Assembly (NCBI GenBank): GCA_003864495.1 | Contig: ML133395.1 | Coordinates: 278,307 to 342,306 of the forward strand | Source of the DNA: Nemopilema nomurai | Lineage: Eukaryota > Cnidaria > Scyphozoa > Rhizostomeae > Rhizostomatidae | DNA length: 64,000 nucleotides | Direction: 5' to 3' | Part shown: piece by piece, positions 11,178 to 23,605 of the stretch | Position numbering within the stretch: position 1 is the first letter of the stretch | How the letters are laid out: every line of letters begins with the position of its first letter | Notes under the pieces: generated by a model | What the model saw: only the letters and a program-made list of their open reading frames with translations | Databases searched by the model: none | Told to the model about the DNA's origin: nothing | Made by a program: the position numbers and the translations under genes

Positions 11178-11561
11178 ATGTCTGGACGTGGAAAAGGTGG
11201 AAAAGCCAAGGCTAAGGCGAGATCTAGGACATCCAGAGCTGGATTACAGTTTCCAGTCGGACGTATCCACCGATTGTTGAGGAAGGGCAACTATGCCGAG
11301 CGAGTTGGCTCTGGGGCTCCCGTCTATTTGGCAGCCGTACTCGAGTATCTGTCTGCAGAAATCTTGGAGTTGGCTGGCAATGCAGCAAGAGACAACAAGA
11401 AGTCAAGAATCATCCCTCGTCACTTGCAGCTCGCCATCAGGAACGACGAGGAGTTGAACAAGTTGCTGAGTGGAGTCACCATTGCACAGGGTGGTGTCTT
11501 GCCCAACATTCAGGCAGTGCTTCTTCCAAAGAAGACTGAGACGAAAGCCGCCAAATCATAA
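11178..11561 (+). CDS. H2A: Histone H2A
   Basis: A 127-residue canonical H2A starting [20 protein letters not shown], with the histone-fold core including [20 protein letters not shown], the acidic-patch segment and the docking domain. It ends [10 protein letters not shown] and lacks the SQ(E/D) tail, so it is not an H2A.X type. The gene is intronless, and a stem-loop of the GG/CC class follows 49 bp after the stop. It partners H2B at 10,433-10,840. Confidence 0.97.
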   Translation: MSGRGKGGKAKAKARSRTSRAGLQFPVGRIHRLLRKGNYAERVGSGAPVYLAAVLEYLSAEILELAGNAARDNKKSRIIPRHLQLAIRNDEELNKLLSGVTIAQGGVLPNIQAVLLPKKTETKAAKS

Positions 11562-11610
11562 GTCACTTCGCTTCTGTTGGCTATCTCTGGTTATCTTTGC
11601 ATTGAAAAAC

Positions 11611-11626
11611 GGTTTTTTTAAAAACC
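11611..11626 (+). promoter_or_regulatory. Histone 3' stem-loop of H2A
   Basis: GGTTTTTTTAAAAACC then ACCA, the same stem as both H3 genes. ATGCTAAAA follows closely as a possible U7-pairing element. Confidence 0.9.
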
Positions 11627-11857
11627 ACCAAAGATGCTAAAATTGGTTTACCTTCTTGTGACACACACGACATTCTTACTTAATGATAGAATACCAATTT
11701 CTATTTTATTGGACATGTTGGGGTCGATATTGAGCGAGAACCCCTCCAGGGGAGAAATAGCGAAGACGATGTTTGTACTAAATGAAAGTGTGTTTGTTTC
11801 AAATGAAAGTATCTCAATTCGAATCCAGACAAGTTCACGGTTAATTGATCTCTCTCT

Positions 11858-11955
11858 TTTTGAATCGGAGAAGTCGAATTCATCAACATTGAGCTTGTCT
11901 GACCTTCTCTTGAAGAGGCTTGAAATGTTTTAACGTTCATTTATCTATAGAGCCC
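11858..11955 (+). repeat. Direct repeat flanking spacer block C, left copy
   Basis: A segment beginning GAGAAGTCGAAT and containing TTGTCTGACCTTCTCTTGAA recurs with small changes at 13,371-13,456. The two copies bracket the 163-bp repeat block between H2A and the second H4. Confidence 0.7.
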
Positions 11956-11989
11956 ATAACCCAAATATAACACATCAAGTTTCATGAGA

Positions 11990-13370
11990 ATTTATCATAT
12001 TTACATGCTGTTTTACATCAAAACGCATCAAGATGTGATTACATGCTTTATTGTTGATTGTGGAGTGAGGGCAAAAAAGCTTCCTTTTTTAGGAAACCCC
12101 AATAAAATTATAAATTCCAGGTATAACACTGCTTGTTTTATGAGAATACAGTGTTTTAACTTTGTATATATCGAAAAACACAAAACTATGATGACATGGC
12201 TTATTGTTGATTCTGGAATGATAGCGAACAACTTCCTTTACAAGTTTTGAAGAAAAACCCAACAAAGTTATCAAATCCAGGTAAAACACTGCTTGTTTCA
12301 TGGCAAAACAGTGTTTTCACTCTGTTTTACATCAAAGAACACCAGCATATTATGGAAAACATTAATTGATGATTATTAAATGATATGAAAAGAAGCTCCC
12401 TTTACAACTCTTGATGAAAATTACCCAACACTAGGAATCCAAATTAAATCAAAGCTACTTGTCTAATATGAATACACAACTTTAACTTTGCTTCAAACCA
12501 AACAATGCTTCATATGATGAATTGTTTTATTACTGATTTTGGAATGATATTAAGAGAAGCTTTATTTGCATGTCTTCAAAAATAACTTTAAAATGTTTTC
12601 AGACCCAAGAACAACATTGCTTGTTTTATGGAAATGCAACATTTTAATTTTGTTTTACATCAAAAAACACTTTTCTATCACAAAATACTTGATTATTGAT
12701 TCTGAAATGATTGAAAAAGAAGCATTCTGTCCATGTCTTGATGAAGAACCTTAAAAAAGTTATCAAACCCAAGTATAACCCTGCTTATTTCATGGAAATA
12801 CAGTGTTTTCATATCATTTTCATATCAAAGAAATGCTTAACTTTTCCCTCAAAAATGATGTAGGAGGAAGCTTCTTTTACATCTTTTAATGAACAATCTC
12901 AAAAAGGTTATCAAACCAAAATATAACACTGCTTGTTATTTTGTAGCACTACAATGTTTTAACTTTCTTTTACATCAATGGACATATGATGAAAGTATTG
13001 GTTGATTTGATGGAATGATAGCAAAAGAAGCTTCCTTTACAACTCTTAATGAAAATTACTAGACACTAGGAATCAGAATCAAGTCAAAACTACCTTTTTA
13101 TTGATATGACCGAATTTCAACTTTGTTATACATCAATTCAATATCAACACATGGTAAACTGTCTTAACGTTGGTTATAAAATGATAGGAAAGTATCAAAA
13201 TCAAGTCCTAGATTGATTGCTTTCACGGAATTTAGTTTTAGGAAATTGTTTGTCCTCACAAAAACACAAAAATATGGTTAATTTTTAGAAACTTGGTTCT
13301 AGAATGATAGGAATAAGAACTTTATTCACATCTCTTGAAGCAAATCAAATAGCTGTGGTGAAAAGGTGCT
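11990..13370. repeat. Degenerate ~163-bp spacer repeat, block C
   Basis: Repeats of the same ordered words as blocks A and B occur here (TTTTACATCAA near 12,011, 12,325, 12,653 and 12,970). Long stretches match block B closely, so the H2A-H4 and H3-H1 spacers share a common origin. No gene is seen here. Confidence 0.75.
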
Positions 13371-13456
13371 TTTTCAATCTGAGAAGTCGAATATTGTCTG
13401 ACTTTCTCTTGAAGCGGCTTGAAATGTGTTCATCTTCATTTCTCTATACAGCCTAG
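13371..13456 (+). repeat. Direct repeat flanking spacer block C, right copy
   Basis: This is the partner of 11,858-11,955 (GAGAAGTCGAAT, then TTGTCTGACTTTCTCTTGAA and a shared CTTGAAATG). The sequence from 13,457 to about 13,800 after it is unique A+T-rich DNA with no gene recognised. Confidence 0.7.
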
Positions 13457-13890
13457 AGGGGGAAAGAGCTAGCTCATCAGCCCCAGTGCTCCAAACTAAA
13501 AACAGTGACAAACTCAAACCGAAAAAGCCAATATATATTTCAACATGATCTGCTAAGTGGTGAACTATTTTCTTCGTACAAACACCATCAACACTATGCA
13601 CGACAGACTGTTGATCAACTGACAAATGAGACCAAAATTTGTCACCGATACGATGGAGTAATTTTGGAAAGGAAGTTTTCTAATAACAAAACCGACACAT
13701 TATATGGCTAGAAAGGCGCTATTTTCCTGTCACCTAGAAGGGAGGTACGTTGGACTAATAATTTACTGGCACAATGCCCCGATACTTGTGATCGATGAAA
13801 TGTGTAGCAACTGAACTTAAAGCAGAAAACCAAAATTTGAAACCGTGTGAAGCTACGAGGCCCAAATCAGGCAACTTTGGCATTTTTGGT

Positions 13891-13906
13891 AGCTTTTAAA
13901 AAAGCT
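13891..13906 (-). promoter_or_regulatory. Histone 3' stem-loop of H4 (copy 2)
   Basis: Identical to the copy 1 element on the minus strand: AGCTTTTTTAAAAGCT then ACCA. Confidence 0.9.
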
Positions 13907-13972
13907 GTTTTTCTGTGTGCTTGCACTTGGACGAATCTTGATTGCCGGACAGGAAGGACCAGCAACATGAAT

Positions 13973-15395
<1,423 letters not shown>

Positions 15396-15440
15396 GCAAC
15401 TCACTTCATCACATCTTGACAGATGAGATTTTGTTCAAAC

Positions 15441-15456
15441 GGTTTTTTTAAAAACC
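15441..15456 (+). promoter_or_regulatory. Histone 3' stem-loop of H3 (copy 2)
   Basis: GGTTTTTTTAAAAACC then ACCA, identical to copy 1, with ACGCCAGAA just downstream. Confidence 0.9.
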
Positions 15457-15999
15457 ACCATGAACGCCAGAAACAATGTTTCTCTATCCCATTGCACGCA
15501 GCGATTTTGAAAATACCTGAAGAAAAATCACATCTACATTTTACTTTAACAATTCCACGGAAAAGGTCTCAAAATCTGATCCAAAGTTCCCTTCCGAGAC
15601 ATGAACAAAGAGATACAGATTTTTAACATCATGTGTTTAAAAGAAGCATCACTGCAATTTGAATATCAATTACAATATTACGTGTTTTTATAAAAAGTTC
15701 TTAGAATCCATACGAAGGAGAACTTACACCAACTGGATCACTGTTTGTGAAGCATCTTTGGTTCCAAATTCCACCATAGCATTAGAGTCCCCAATCTGGC
15801 TAGCCTGTACTTACAAATCATATGCAATAGCCAATGTTCTTTTGAGATTCTGAACTTAGAATTGATAACTGCGTCATTAATTACATTGACGAAAGGTAAA
15901 AACAGTGTTGAATGCATTTCTTTGTGGTAAATACTTAAACTTTTAAAGTAAGGAATCCTAGGAATAAAGAACCTTTATACCCTGAAATTAATCAAAGTA

Positions 16000-18085
16000 C
16001 TTTTACAATAAGAAACTATTTGAGCCAGAACTAATATCAAAAAATAGCTTCTTCACATATGCTTATATATTAAATTGTTTGAAAATTGATTTGAGAATGA
16101 TGGAATTGAAAACTCCCTTCACACTCTGCGGTGAAATTCGCACATTTTGTGGTTCAAATAAAGTTAAAAGCTGTTTCTTTTTTAGCATTGAGTTCTTACT
16201 GCCAATAAATCTGGTAAATAAGTTGAAACTAATTCTGAATGATGAAAAACAAAACCCTTTTACAACTCTGTATGAAACTCCCATAACTCTGGTCTAAAGC
16301 AAGTCTAAACCTGCTTGTTTTTATGGCAGTACAGCATTAGAAATTTGTTTTATCATAACAACACCAAACTAAAGTCAATATTTGAAAAGCTGGTAATAGA
16401 AAAATGAAAAAAGAAACATTTTTACCAATTTTTAATGGAATTTCAAAACTTTGATCAAGATCAAATCAAAACTGTTTGTGTTTTGGGAATGTGGGTCCCA
16501 AATTTGTTTTGCATTAAAACAGCAGCAAAAGTTGGAAATTACTTAAAAGCTAATAAAGGATCATAATAAAGTCAAACACTGCTTATTATATAGAAATTAG
16601 ATACTTAAACTTTGATTTTCATCAAGCAACATCAAAATACAGAGAAGTTAGAAATAAATGATAGAGAAGGAAGCCTTACCACAGATGATTAATAATAGTC
16701 CTAAAACTATGTTCAAAATCATGTAAAACACTGCTTGTTTTATGTGAATGCAATAATTCATAATTGTTTTCCATCAAACCACACCAAACATGCGACAAAA
16801 TGCTTGAATGTTCAACATAGCAATTTCAAAATTTGTGCTCAGAATCAAAGCAAACATTTATTGTACCTTGCTTGCCTAATCCATTAGAAGAAGTTTATTT
16901 AACAATTGTTTGTACAACTAATCCCATAAAAGTCCTAAAACTGTGTTCAAAATCAAATGAAACACTGCTTGTTTTATGTGAATGCAATAATTGTTTTTTT
17001 CATCAATCAACACCAGAAATGTCATAAAATGCTTGAATGTTCACTCTAGAAAAACTTTCATTGGAATTTTAAAATTTGTGGTCAGAATCAAGCCAGTGTC
17101 TAAAGCTAATTTTCTATTAACACAACACAGTGATCATAATCAAGTCAGAACTGCTTATGTTATTTAAGTGCAGTGTTTCGAATTTGTTTTAGATCAACCA
17201 AGCATTGTATATTGTTTGAAAGTTGGTTCTGAAAAAAGGCTAGATCAAAGTCAAGGCAGACACTGATATTCCTATGGGATTTCAATAATTTAACTTTGCT
17301 TTAATCAGAACATCACTACTCTATGCTGAAGTTTTGGAAACTTGATTCTAGAATGATGACAAAGAAGCATACTTTAGAAATCATAATGAGAACCCCAAAA
17401 GTGATCAAGATCAAGTATAAGTGACAATGCTGGTTCTATGAGAAAACAGTGTTTTAGCTTTCCTTTACATGTAACAACACCAAATTACTGTAAATTACTT
17501 AAAATTATTATCTTAATATTCTTCAACATCAAACATTACCAACATATGATGAAATGCTTGAAAGTGGAATTTTTATATAATAGGGAAAGTAGCCTCTATC
17601 AAAACTTCATATTTCATTGAATCGACACCAGCAAATGATATGTTGTTAGAAAGCCATCTAGGATGATTGAGAGAGAAACTTTTTTACAAATATTCAGCAA
17701 AAATCGAAAGGGAATGATGAAAATCAAGACAAAACTGATCGTTTTTAGGAATTTAGCTTTGCAAACTTATTTATCATCAAAACAACAGCAAACTGTGGCA
17801 AAAATTTAGAAACTTGATCCTAGAATTATGAGTGGGAACTATTTTCACATCCTTTGATGAGATCCCCAAAAGGTGGTGAAAAATTGCTTCATCAAAATTT
17901 TTGAACAATTCTTTTGTTGCATTTTACAAGCGCAAACTCATTTTGGATTTATTGGAAGGAAAACTTCAATTACCATTCTTTTTTAATTTCACACGTTTTA
18001 TGGTTCAAAGCAAAAATTTACGTACTAGGAAGTATGTTGAGCTTTATAGAGATTATGGTCAATAGGTTGAGCATTTACTTAGAGT
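16000..18085. repeat. Degenerate spacer repeat, block D
   Basis: After about 550 bp of unique A+T-rich DNA (15,457-16,000), words of the spacer repeat return in a more diverged form (ACTGCTTGTTTTATG, CATCAAACAACACCAA, GCTTGAATGTTCA). The last part (about 17,990-18,085) matches 7,640-7,780, the region just before H1 in unit 1. No gene is seen here. Confidence 0.65.
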
Positions 18086-18105
18086 GAAAGACTAAAAAGC
18101 ACTTT

Positions 18106-18172
18106 CTCGAAAGTCCAAGTGACCGCTGTATGTTCAGGCCAACATGGCAGTCAATGTTGTGCTTCTTTGCAG
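18106..18172 (-). pseudogene. Scar of a deleted H1 gene: relic of its upstream region
   Basis: The plus-strand words AAAGTCCAAGTGAC, CAGGCCAACATGGC and ATGTTGTGCTTCTTTGC align in order with 8,962-9,018, which lies just upstream of H1 in unit 1. In unit 2 the spacer (matching up to about 7,780) joins directly to this relic, so the H1 coding region, its 3' stem-loop and the proximal promoter are missing. The E-box is mutated (CAAGTG for CACGTG). Confidence 0.7.
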
Positions 18173-18375
18173 GATGTGCATCCAGCTTCTTTGCAATAAA
18201 AAGTCTCTGCGCAATATTAACTAAAGAATTTGGTAAAGTCTCTGCGCCATTGATAAAGGTGTGGTGCCCCGCACACAGAATGGACTTAGCTTTGAGAAGC
18301 TTTTCCCAAAGTGTGCGAGAAGTTAAGTCGATATTTTTGACACTTGTTTCTATGTCCTCATTTCTTCATATGTGA
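18160..18375 (+). pseudogene. hAT-like / KIAA1586-like transposase fragment
   Basis: The plus-strand frame ending at 18,375 reads VWCPAHRMDLALRSFSQSVR and continues with a VKSIFLTLVSMSSF segment. It resembles the short WC-x-HR-L-LAL segment of hAT-derived proteins of the KIAA1586/ZMYM-like group. Only about 60 residues remain and there is no start or catalytic region, so this is a broken insertion next to the H1 scar. Confidence 0.45.
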
Positions 18376-18570
18376 ACAAGTGCTTTGTGGTACGAAACTT
18401 CACCATAGCTAGAAACAGTGGAACAGGTTTTTGCATACATAAAGTATTTTTCGTCTGACACTCCTCAGAGTATGCAAACGTCGGAAAATGACTTAAAGCA
18501 GACAGAATAAATAGCCAGTTGTGGATCGAAAACACTAGAGGGTGGTAAGCAGAGCGCATGATTGACTGTA

Positions 18571-19078
18571 TTTCTATAATAATAATAATAATAATAATAT
18601 CATATTTATACAGGTTAACTTTGGTCAGCAACAACGTGCTGTTATCAATAAAGGACCTGTCTAAAATATACATGGATTACCGAAATAAAAATTAAATACA
18701 TGATGAAAATGAAATCTTAAAAGTCGAAGTTAAAATTTTTACAAAAAGTCTTAAATCTTAGAATTGAAGTTTCACACTTCATTTCGTCTGTTAGTTTATT
18801 AAAAATATTTGCTCCTTGAAAGTAAAAGGCCTTCTTGCCTGCTTCTGATTGTACTTTGGGCAAAACAATATTTTTTGCATTGGCACGAGTACACTGCCTG
18901 TGTTTTACTCTAGTGAAATAGTTTCGAAAGGCGTGTGGCGATACGCTATTCAAACTTTTGAAAACTTCCAGAGCACACATCTTGTTTCGTAGACTACTGA
19001 CTTTCTCCAGCTGTACACTGTCCCTGTTGCCATTTATTACTTTCAGTGCCCGTCTCTGAATGTTCTCATACACCATCT
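18571..19078 (-). mobile_element. 5'-truncated LINE (CR1/jockey-like) 3' end nested in the Penelope element
   Basis: The minus-strand frame 19,076-18,717 (119 codons) looks like the C-terminal end of a LINE ORF2: it has IQRRALKVINGN, then LPKVQSEAGKKAFYFQGA and IFNKL, a pattern typical of the last 100 residues. About 140 bp of 3' UTR follow and then an (ATT)n tail at 18,578-18,600, as in CR1/L2-type elements. The 5' cut-off lies near 19,078. Clear target-site duplications were not found. Confidence 0.7.
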
Positions 19079-19252
19079 TTTTTTATGGTGCCATGTGAAG
19101 GAACACATTGTTACAGTGAAGCAGAATATGTATGTCTGGTTTCCGTTCAAGAGAGCTTCGAGATATCCTATACACGTGTTCAAAATTCAAGGCATTTCCT
19201 CGCTATAAATTGCATGGCTAAGACACCTGGGCTTCGCAGGGGTTCGCACTGA

Positions 19253-20403
19253 TTGCCGCAAAAAACTTCCTATAAAAATACAATTGATGCCTCTCAGCAC
19301 GACAATACGGCTAAGAGCGAGCAGAAACTACAAAAACGGCTCTTAGAATTAGTCAACCAAAAATCCTTGGCTCGTACAGTTTACGATAGGATCAGACCCA
19401 CAGGATCACAACGTCCGCGCATGTATGGCTTACCAAAAACTCACAAAGAAAAAGTCCCGCTTCGACCTTTTTTGTCTATGATTGGATCTTCACAACATGA
19501 GTTAGCTAAGTGGCTATCAGAAATTTTGGACCCGGTCTTAAAAATGTTTTCCTCGCGTTGCATCGAAGACTCCTTTACATTTGCCAACTTTGTCCAAAAC
19601 TTAGAGCTTGAGCCTGCCAAAACATTTATGTGCTCCTTCGACATCAGCAGTTTGTTTACAAACGTGCCCCTAGATGACACCATAGGGATTTGCGCTGATG
19701 CTTTGTACCGTGGCGATCTTGATTGTCACCATTCCCAGAGGAAGTTTTCAAAGAGCTCATGCAAATTGCCACTCGTGGAGTGGAGTTTAGTTTCGACAAC
19801 ATAATGTATAGACAAATTGATGGAGTAGCAATGGGTAGCCCTTTGGGACCGGCACTAGCTAACATCTTTGTCGGCTTTTATGAAAACAAGCTTTTTGAAC
19901 AAACCAAAGAGCCCGCGGTCTATTTTCGCTATGTTGACGATACGTACGTCATTTTTGATTCGGAGCTGGAGTGTGACTATTTTCATGGAAAACTCAACTT
20001 GTTACATCCAGTCCTAAAATTCACTATAGAGAAGGAGCAAAACAACTCCTTGAATTTTCTGGATGTTTCGGTTCAAAAGGAGGGCGATTCCTTGTTCACC
20101 AGTGTCTATAGGAAACCAACATTTACTGGTCAATATATTCGCTGGAATTCCTTTAGCCCTAAAGAAAGAAAAATTGGTCTCATCGAAACCTTAGTTCACA
20201 GGGTGCTAATGATTTGCTCCAAAACTAAGCTCACTTCCGAACTTGATACAATAAAACGTATCCTTATTGAAAATGGCTACCCCGACGATATCATCTCGAA
20301 GTGTTTCAAACAAAAAATTGCCAGTTTCATCTCTGACAAGCATTTTGGACCTGAAAAGTGCCCTGTTTACCCCAATTACCTTGGATTGGTGACGTTTCGC
20401 TAA
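19253..20403 (+). pseudogene. Penelope-like reverse transcriptase (frameshifted)
   Basis: The first frame (19,253-19,804) holds MYGLPKTHKEKVPLRPFLS and MCSFDISSLFTNVPLDDTI, both hallmark Penelope RT segments (fingers and the motif A aspartate). After a frameshift near 19,720-19,740 the second frame (to 20,403) holds GVAMGSPLGPALANIFVGFY (motif B) and YFRYVDDTYVIF (motif C, YVDD), followed by NSLNFLDV and VYRKPTFTG of the thumb. Catalytic residues are present, but the break means no full protein is made. Confidence 0.85.
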
Positions 20404-20554
20404 AATTTGAAAATCAGATCAAGAAAGCCATCAATTTCGGCTATTCAGCTGTGAATCCTCGTGTGGTCTACAGTGCTAAGAACATGTTTCCCTCCACCCA
20501 AAAGGATTGCGTTCCTGCCCTCAAAAAAGTTTAGTCATTTAAGAATTTTGTTCC

Positions 20555-20893
20555 CGATGTGAAGGTCGGTATGTAGGACGCACTACTCAAAGATTGGAGG
20601 ATAGAATAAAGCAGCATGTTCCCACGAGCATAAGGACCAAAACGTCTGCAGAAAGAGAGCAGCCGTGTCGAAATTGTAAAAGACGCAATGCCCAAATTAA
20701 TTGCGATTCAGCTATAGGACAACATCTTTTAGAGAATCCAGTTTGCGCCAAAACATACAGTGACGACAATTTTCGTATAATTGGGCAAGCTAGGTCATCC
20801 TTTCACTTAGGTGTTTTGAAGTCGGTCTATATTTCAATGGAAAATCCCATCCTTTGTAGACAGAAAGAGTTCGTCTTTTCCCTTGGGCAATAA
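20555..20893 (+). pseudogene. GIY-YIG endonuclease domain of the Penelope-like element
   Basis: An open frame from about 20,555 reads RCEGRYVGRTTQRLEDRI, matching the YVG(R/K)T core of Penelope GIY-YIG nucleases. It then has a CRNCKRR...CDSAIGQHLLENPVC region typical of their zinc-binding part. The domain lies in a different frame from the RT and is separated from it by stops. This domain nicks the target DNA in intact elements. Confidence 0.75.
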
Positions 20894-21092
20894 TAACCAA
20901 TCACGCGCTCTGCTTATCACCCTCTAGTGTTTTCGATCCGCATCTGGCTATTTATTCGATCGGTTTTTGGTTATCTTCCGAAGTTTGCATACTCTGAGGA
21001 GTGTCGGACGAAAAAAGTACTTTTAAGTATGCGAAAACTAGTTCTCTTTTTCTAGCAATTGTGAAGTTTTGTACCACAAAGCACTTGCTCAA

Positions 21093-23290
21093 AAATACAA
21101 TTATAAGTGTGCAGTATCAATGGTAGGCGTTGCTAATAGAACGAACACAACTGTAAGGCCTTTAGTAAGGCAGTCATAATTTTCTAAAACTTTCAAGAGA
21201 TTTCCAGTCGATTCTAAGATTTCTTGCGGGTTTACGCGGTAAGCGCTTCAATGCTTCAGCAATGTCATCGTCCCAAAAAGACAAGTGGCTGATAAGCTGT
21301 CAATGGTAGATGTTGCTAATGAGTTTGTCGGCGCAAAGCCTAAGAAAAAAAGCAATTTTGGAAATATGTCGAAGAGGATTTGTAGATATAATTTTTTTGA
21401 ATAGAATATCTTAATAAACTCTTACCACTCAAAGTAATTCATTGCCACATTATTATCCAATCATATACCTTTAGCATTGCTGATTTTGTTGACCACGTTG
21501 GGTAATATCAAGCCTACCAGCGTCTCGAATATGCGGTTTTCATGTGTTTCATTAAAATGGCTGTTCCCGAGGGTCTAGTGGGCATGGCAAGAACAACAAG
21601 AAACCCCCCTCCTGCCCCCGCGTTTTTTCCAACGATTGGCGGTCAACGTTCTTTGGATCCACCCCTGGGAAGAGGTAATTGCTCATGCAGATGTCCCTAA
21701 AACTATACCAGAAATATAAACGACCGCAAATACCGGGGAATCGCCTAAGCTGTGAATGTTGTAATGCCTTCGTTGGTTACCATTTTCCTTTGTCGAAATC
21801 CACATTTTTTTCTTTCGTCTCTTCACCTCCTACATGCTCGTCATCGAAAAGCTGGAATTTTTGAATTCTTTCACTTGTGTTAGCAAATTTTCCAACATTC
21901 CCTTCAAGACACCTGTTTTGGCATTTCTTTTCTGCTCAAATTCTCCTTCAACGCTTGTTAATTTGTTAACGTGCGGAGACAGCGAGGAAGATGTTACTAT
22001 GGGTACACGTCACAGATCGCAAGCGCCTGCGCAGTAACTGGAACTTTAATTTCACAAATTTCGCAAGCGAGTGTTCAATTTACGAATAAGTTTTGTGATA
22101 ACTGGAAACCGGAGTCACCTGTACATTGGTACTTTTAGCCCGAGCTGATAAGCAAGAAGGCAAGAGATGCGATTCAACAACTCTGTGCAATGAACTACAA
22201 AATATCTTTTCAATTAAAAGGCTTTGTATGGGAAATGATGTAGTTGCTTACTTTTCAAAAGGTGAGTTTATCGAAAGGCCTCTAACTTGGAAACGTCATA
22301 CCCTTACTTCTAGAAAATTTCGTCTCGTGTCGTAAAAAGAATTCCCTGAAAAGTTAGCCATCGCTTGCTCTTGCATATTACAAACTACAAACTTTATGAC
22401 TTTTGTCTCGGGGCGAAATACAAAGCCCATACAATTTTAGTAGCGGATAGTTTTGCAGGCAAAGGGGCAGATACATTATTGGGCTAGATCTACTGGCCGT
22501 ATATCGAGATTAAAATTTCCAAAAATCAAAGAACTTTAGGGGGAAAGCTGTCAAATAGAGTGTATAAGGGAATATGGTTTAGTAAGAAGTTCATATTCAA
22601 CTAGAATTTCAATGGCAACAACATATATTCCATAAAAACAGGTTTAGATTTAGATTTAAAAACTATGATCTCAAAAAATGGCACCATACATTAAACAATT
22701 ATGAATTAAAAATGTCAAGTAAGAGTAAAAAATTATAATTTATAGCGTACAATCTTGTCAAATTATGAGATGGACTATGGTTGATAAACTGTTGGTTCTA
22801 TTTGGAAAATTCTAATACCCAAATGCTTTACTTTCAATATTCCACGAAATCGTCATATTTCTTGTTTCTTACTTTCGGTTAAGTGATTGGGCTTCATTTG
22901 ATCTTCACATGACGTTGGATCATGGCGTTGGATCATGGCGTTGGATCATGGCGTTGGATCATAGCGTTGGACCATTGATTGATTCCTACAAATTGCGTGT
23001 AAACAGAGCTACGCTGAGGGGGATAGACGTTGGATACATAGAGCCCTGCGACATCTACTTTTTCCACAAGCAGTAAACTTCAAATTAGAACTGAAACATG
23101 GTATACCTCTAATGAATATAAGCAACTTGTAAAATATCAAATGATATGTGTATGTCGTGGTATACAAGCTTGTCCAAATAACGATATTGCGCAACTCTCA
23201 TGAACACCAGGATGCTTTATTTCAATACGCCAAAAGTATGTGGAGGTTGGCTGTGCAGTCTTGGAGCTTAAAGTGTATCGGTAAAAAATT
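21093..23290. other. Intergenic, no gene seen
   Basis: 2.2 kb between the Penelope-like element and the 3' UTR of the receptor kinase. Open frames are short and without family resemblance. A 13-bp tandem repeat (GTTGGATCATGGC, about five copies) lies at 22,912-22,976. Minus-strand AATAAA signals near 23,215 and at 23,294-23,299 could serve the receptor gene, which ends about 310 bp away. Confidence 0.5.
22912..22976. repeat. 13-bp tandem repeat
   Basis: About five copies of GTTGGATCATGGC with minor variants in the last two copies. Confidence 0.8.
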
Positions 23291-23605
23291 TTCTTTATTA
23301 GCGAGAAAACAAACTATCGAAATAAACTAGTACTAAATGCTGCCAACATTGTCAGTTATGCTTCCAGTCACACAGCCTACGTTCCATTCGGGTCAGGCTG
23401 CATTGCGAGTTGCTAAGCGAACATGATATCTCCATGACAACAGAGCCAATACGTGGTTTGAGCTATGGTTTGAGCTTTGACCAGCAGAACAGGATCCTTC
23501 GGCGAACAACAACAGCACCATTGCTTGAAACTGTCCTTTCAGCAACGAACAAGATATTTGTTGTCGTGCCAAAATGCCCACAAGCCGCAATCATGGGACG
23601 CTTTA

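Larger units (their letters stand above)
18375..21092 (+). mobile_element. Penelope-like retroelement with inverted terminal arms
   Basis: Two arms of about 190 bp, 18,375-18,562 and 20,898-21,092, are inverted copies of each other (shared words include CAAAGCACTTG, GTTTGCATACTC and ACCCTCTAGTGTTTTCGATC). Between them are a Penelope-type reverse transcriptase and a C-terminal GIY-YIG endonuclease on the plus strand. At least one frameshift and several stops separate the parts, so the copy is dead. A LINE fragment sits inside its 5' part. Confidence 0.8.
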
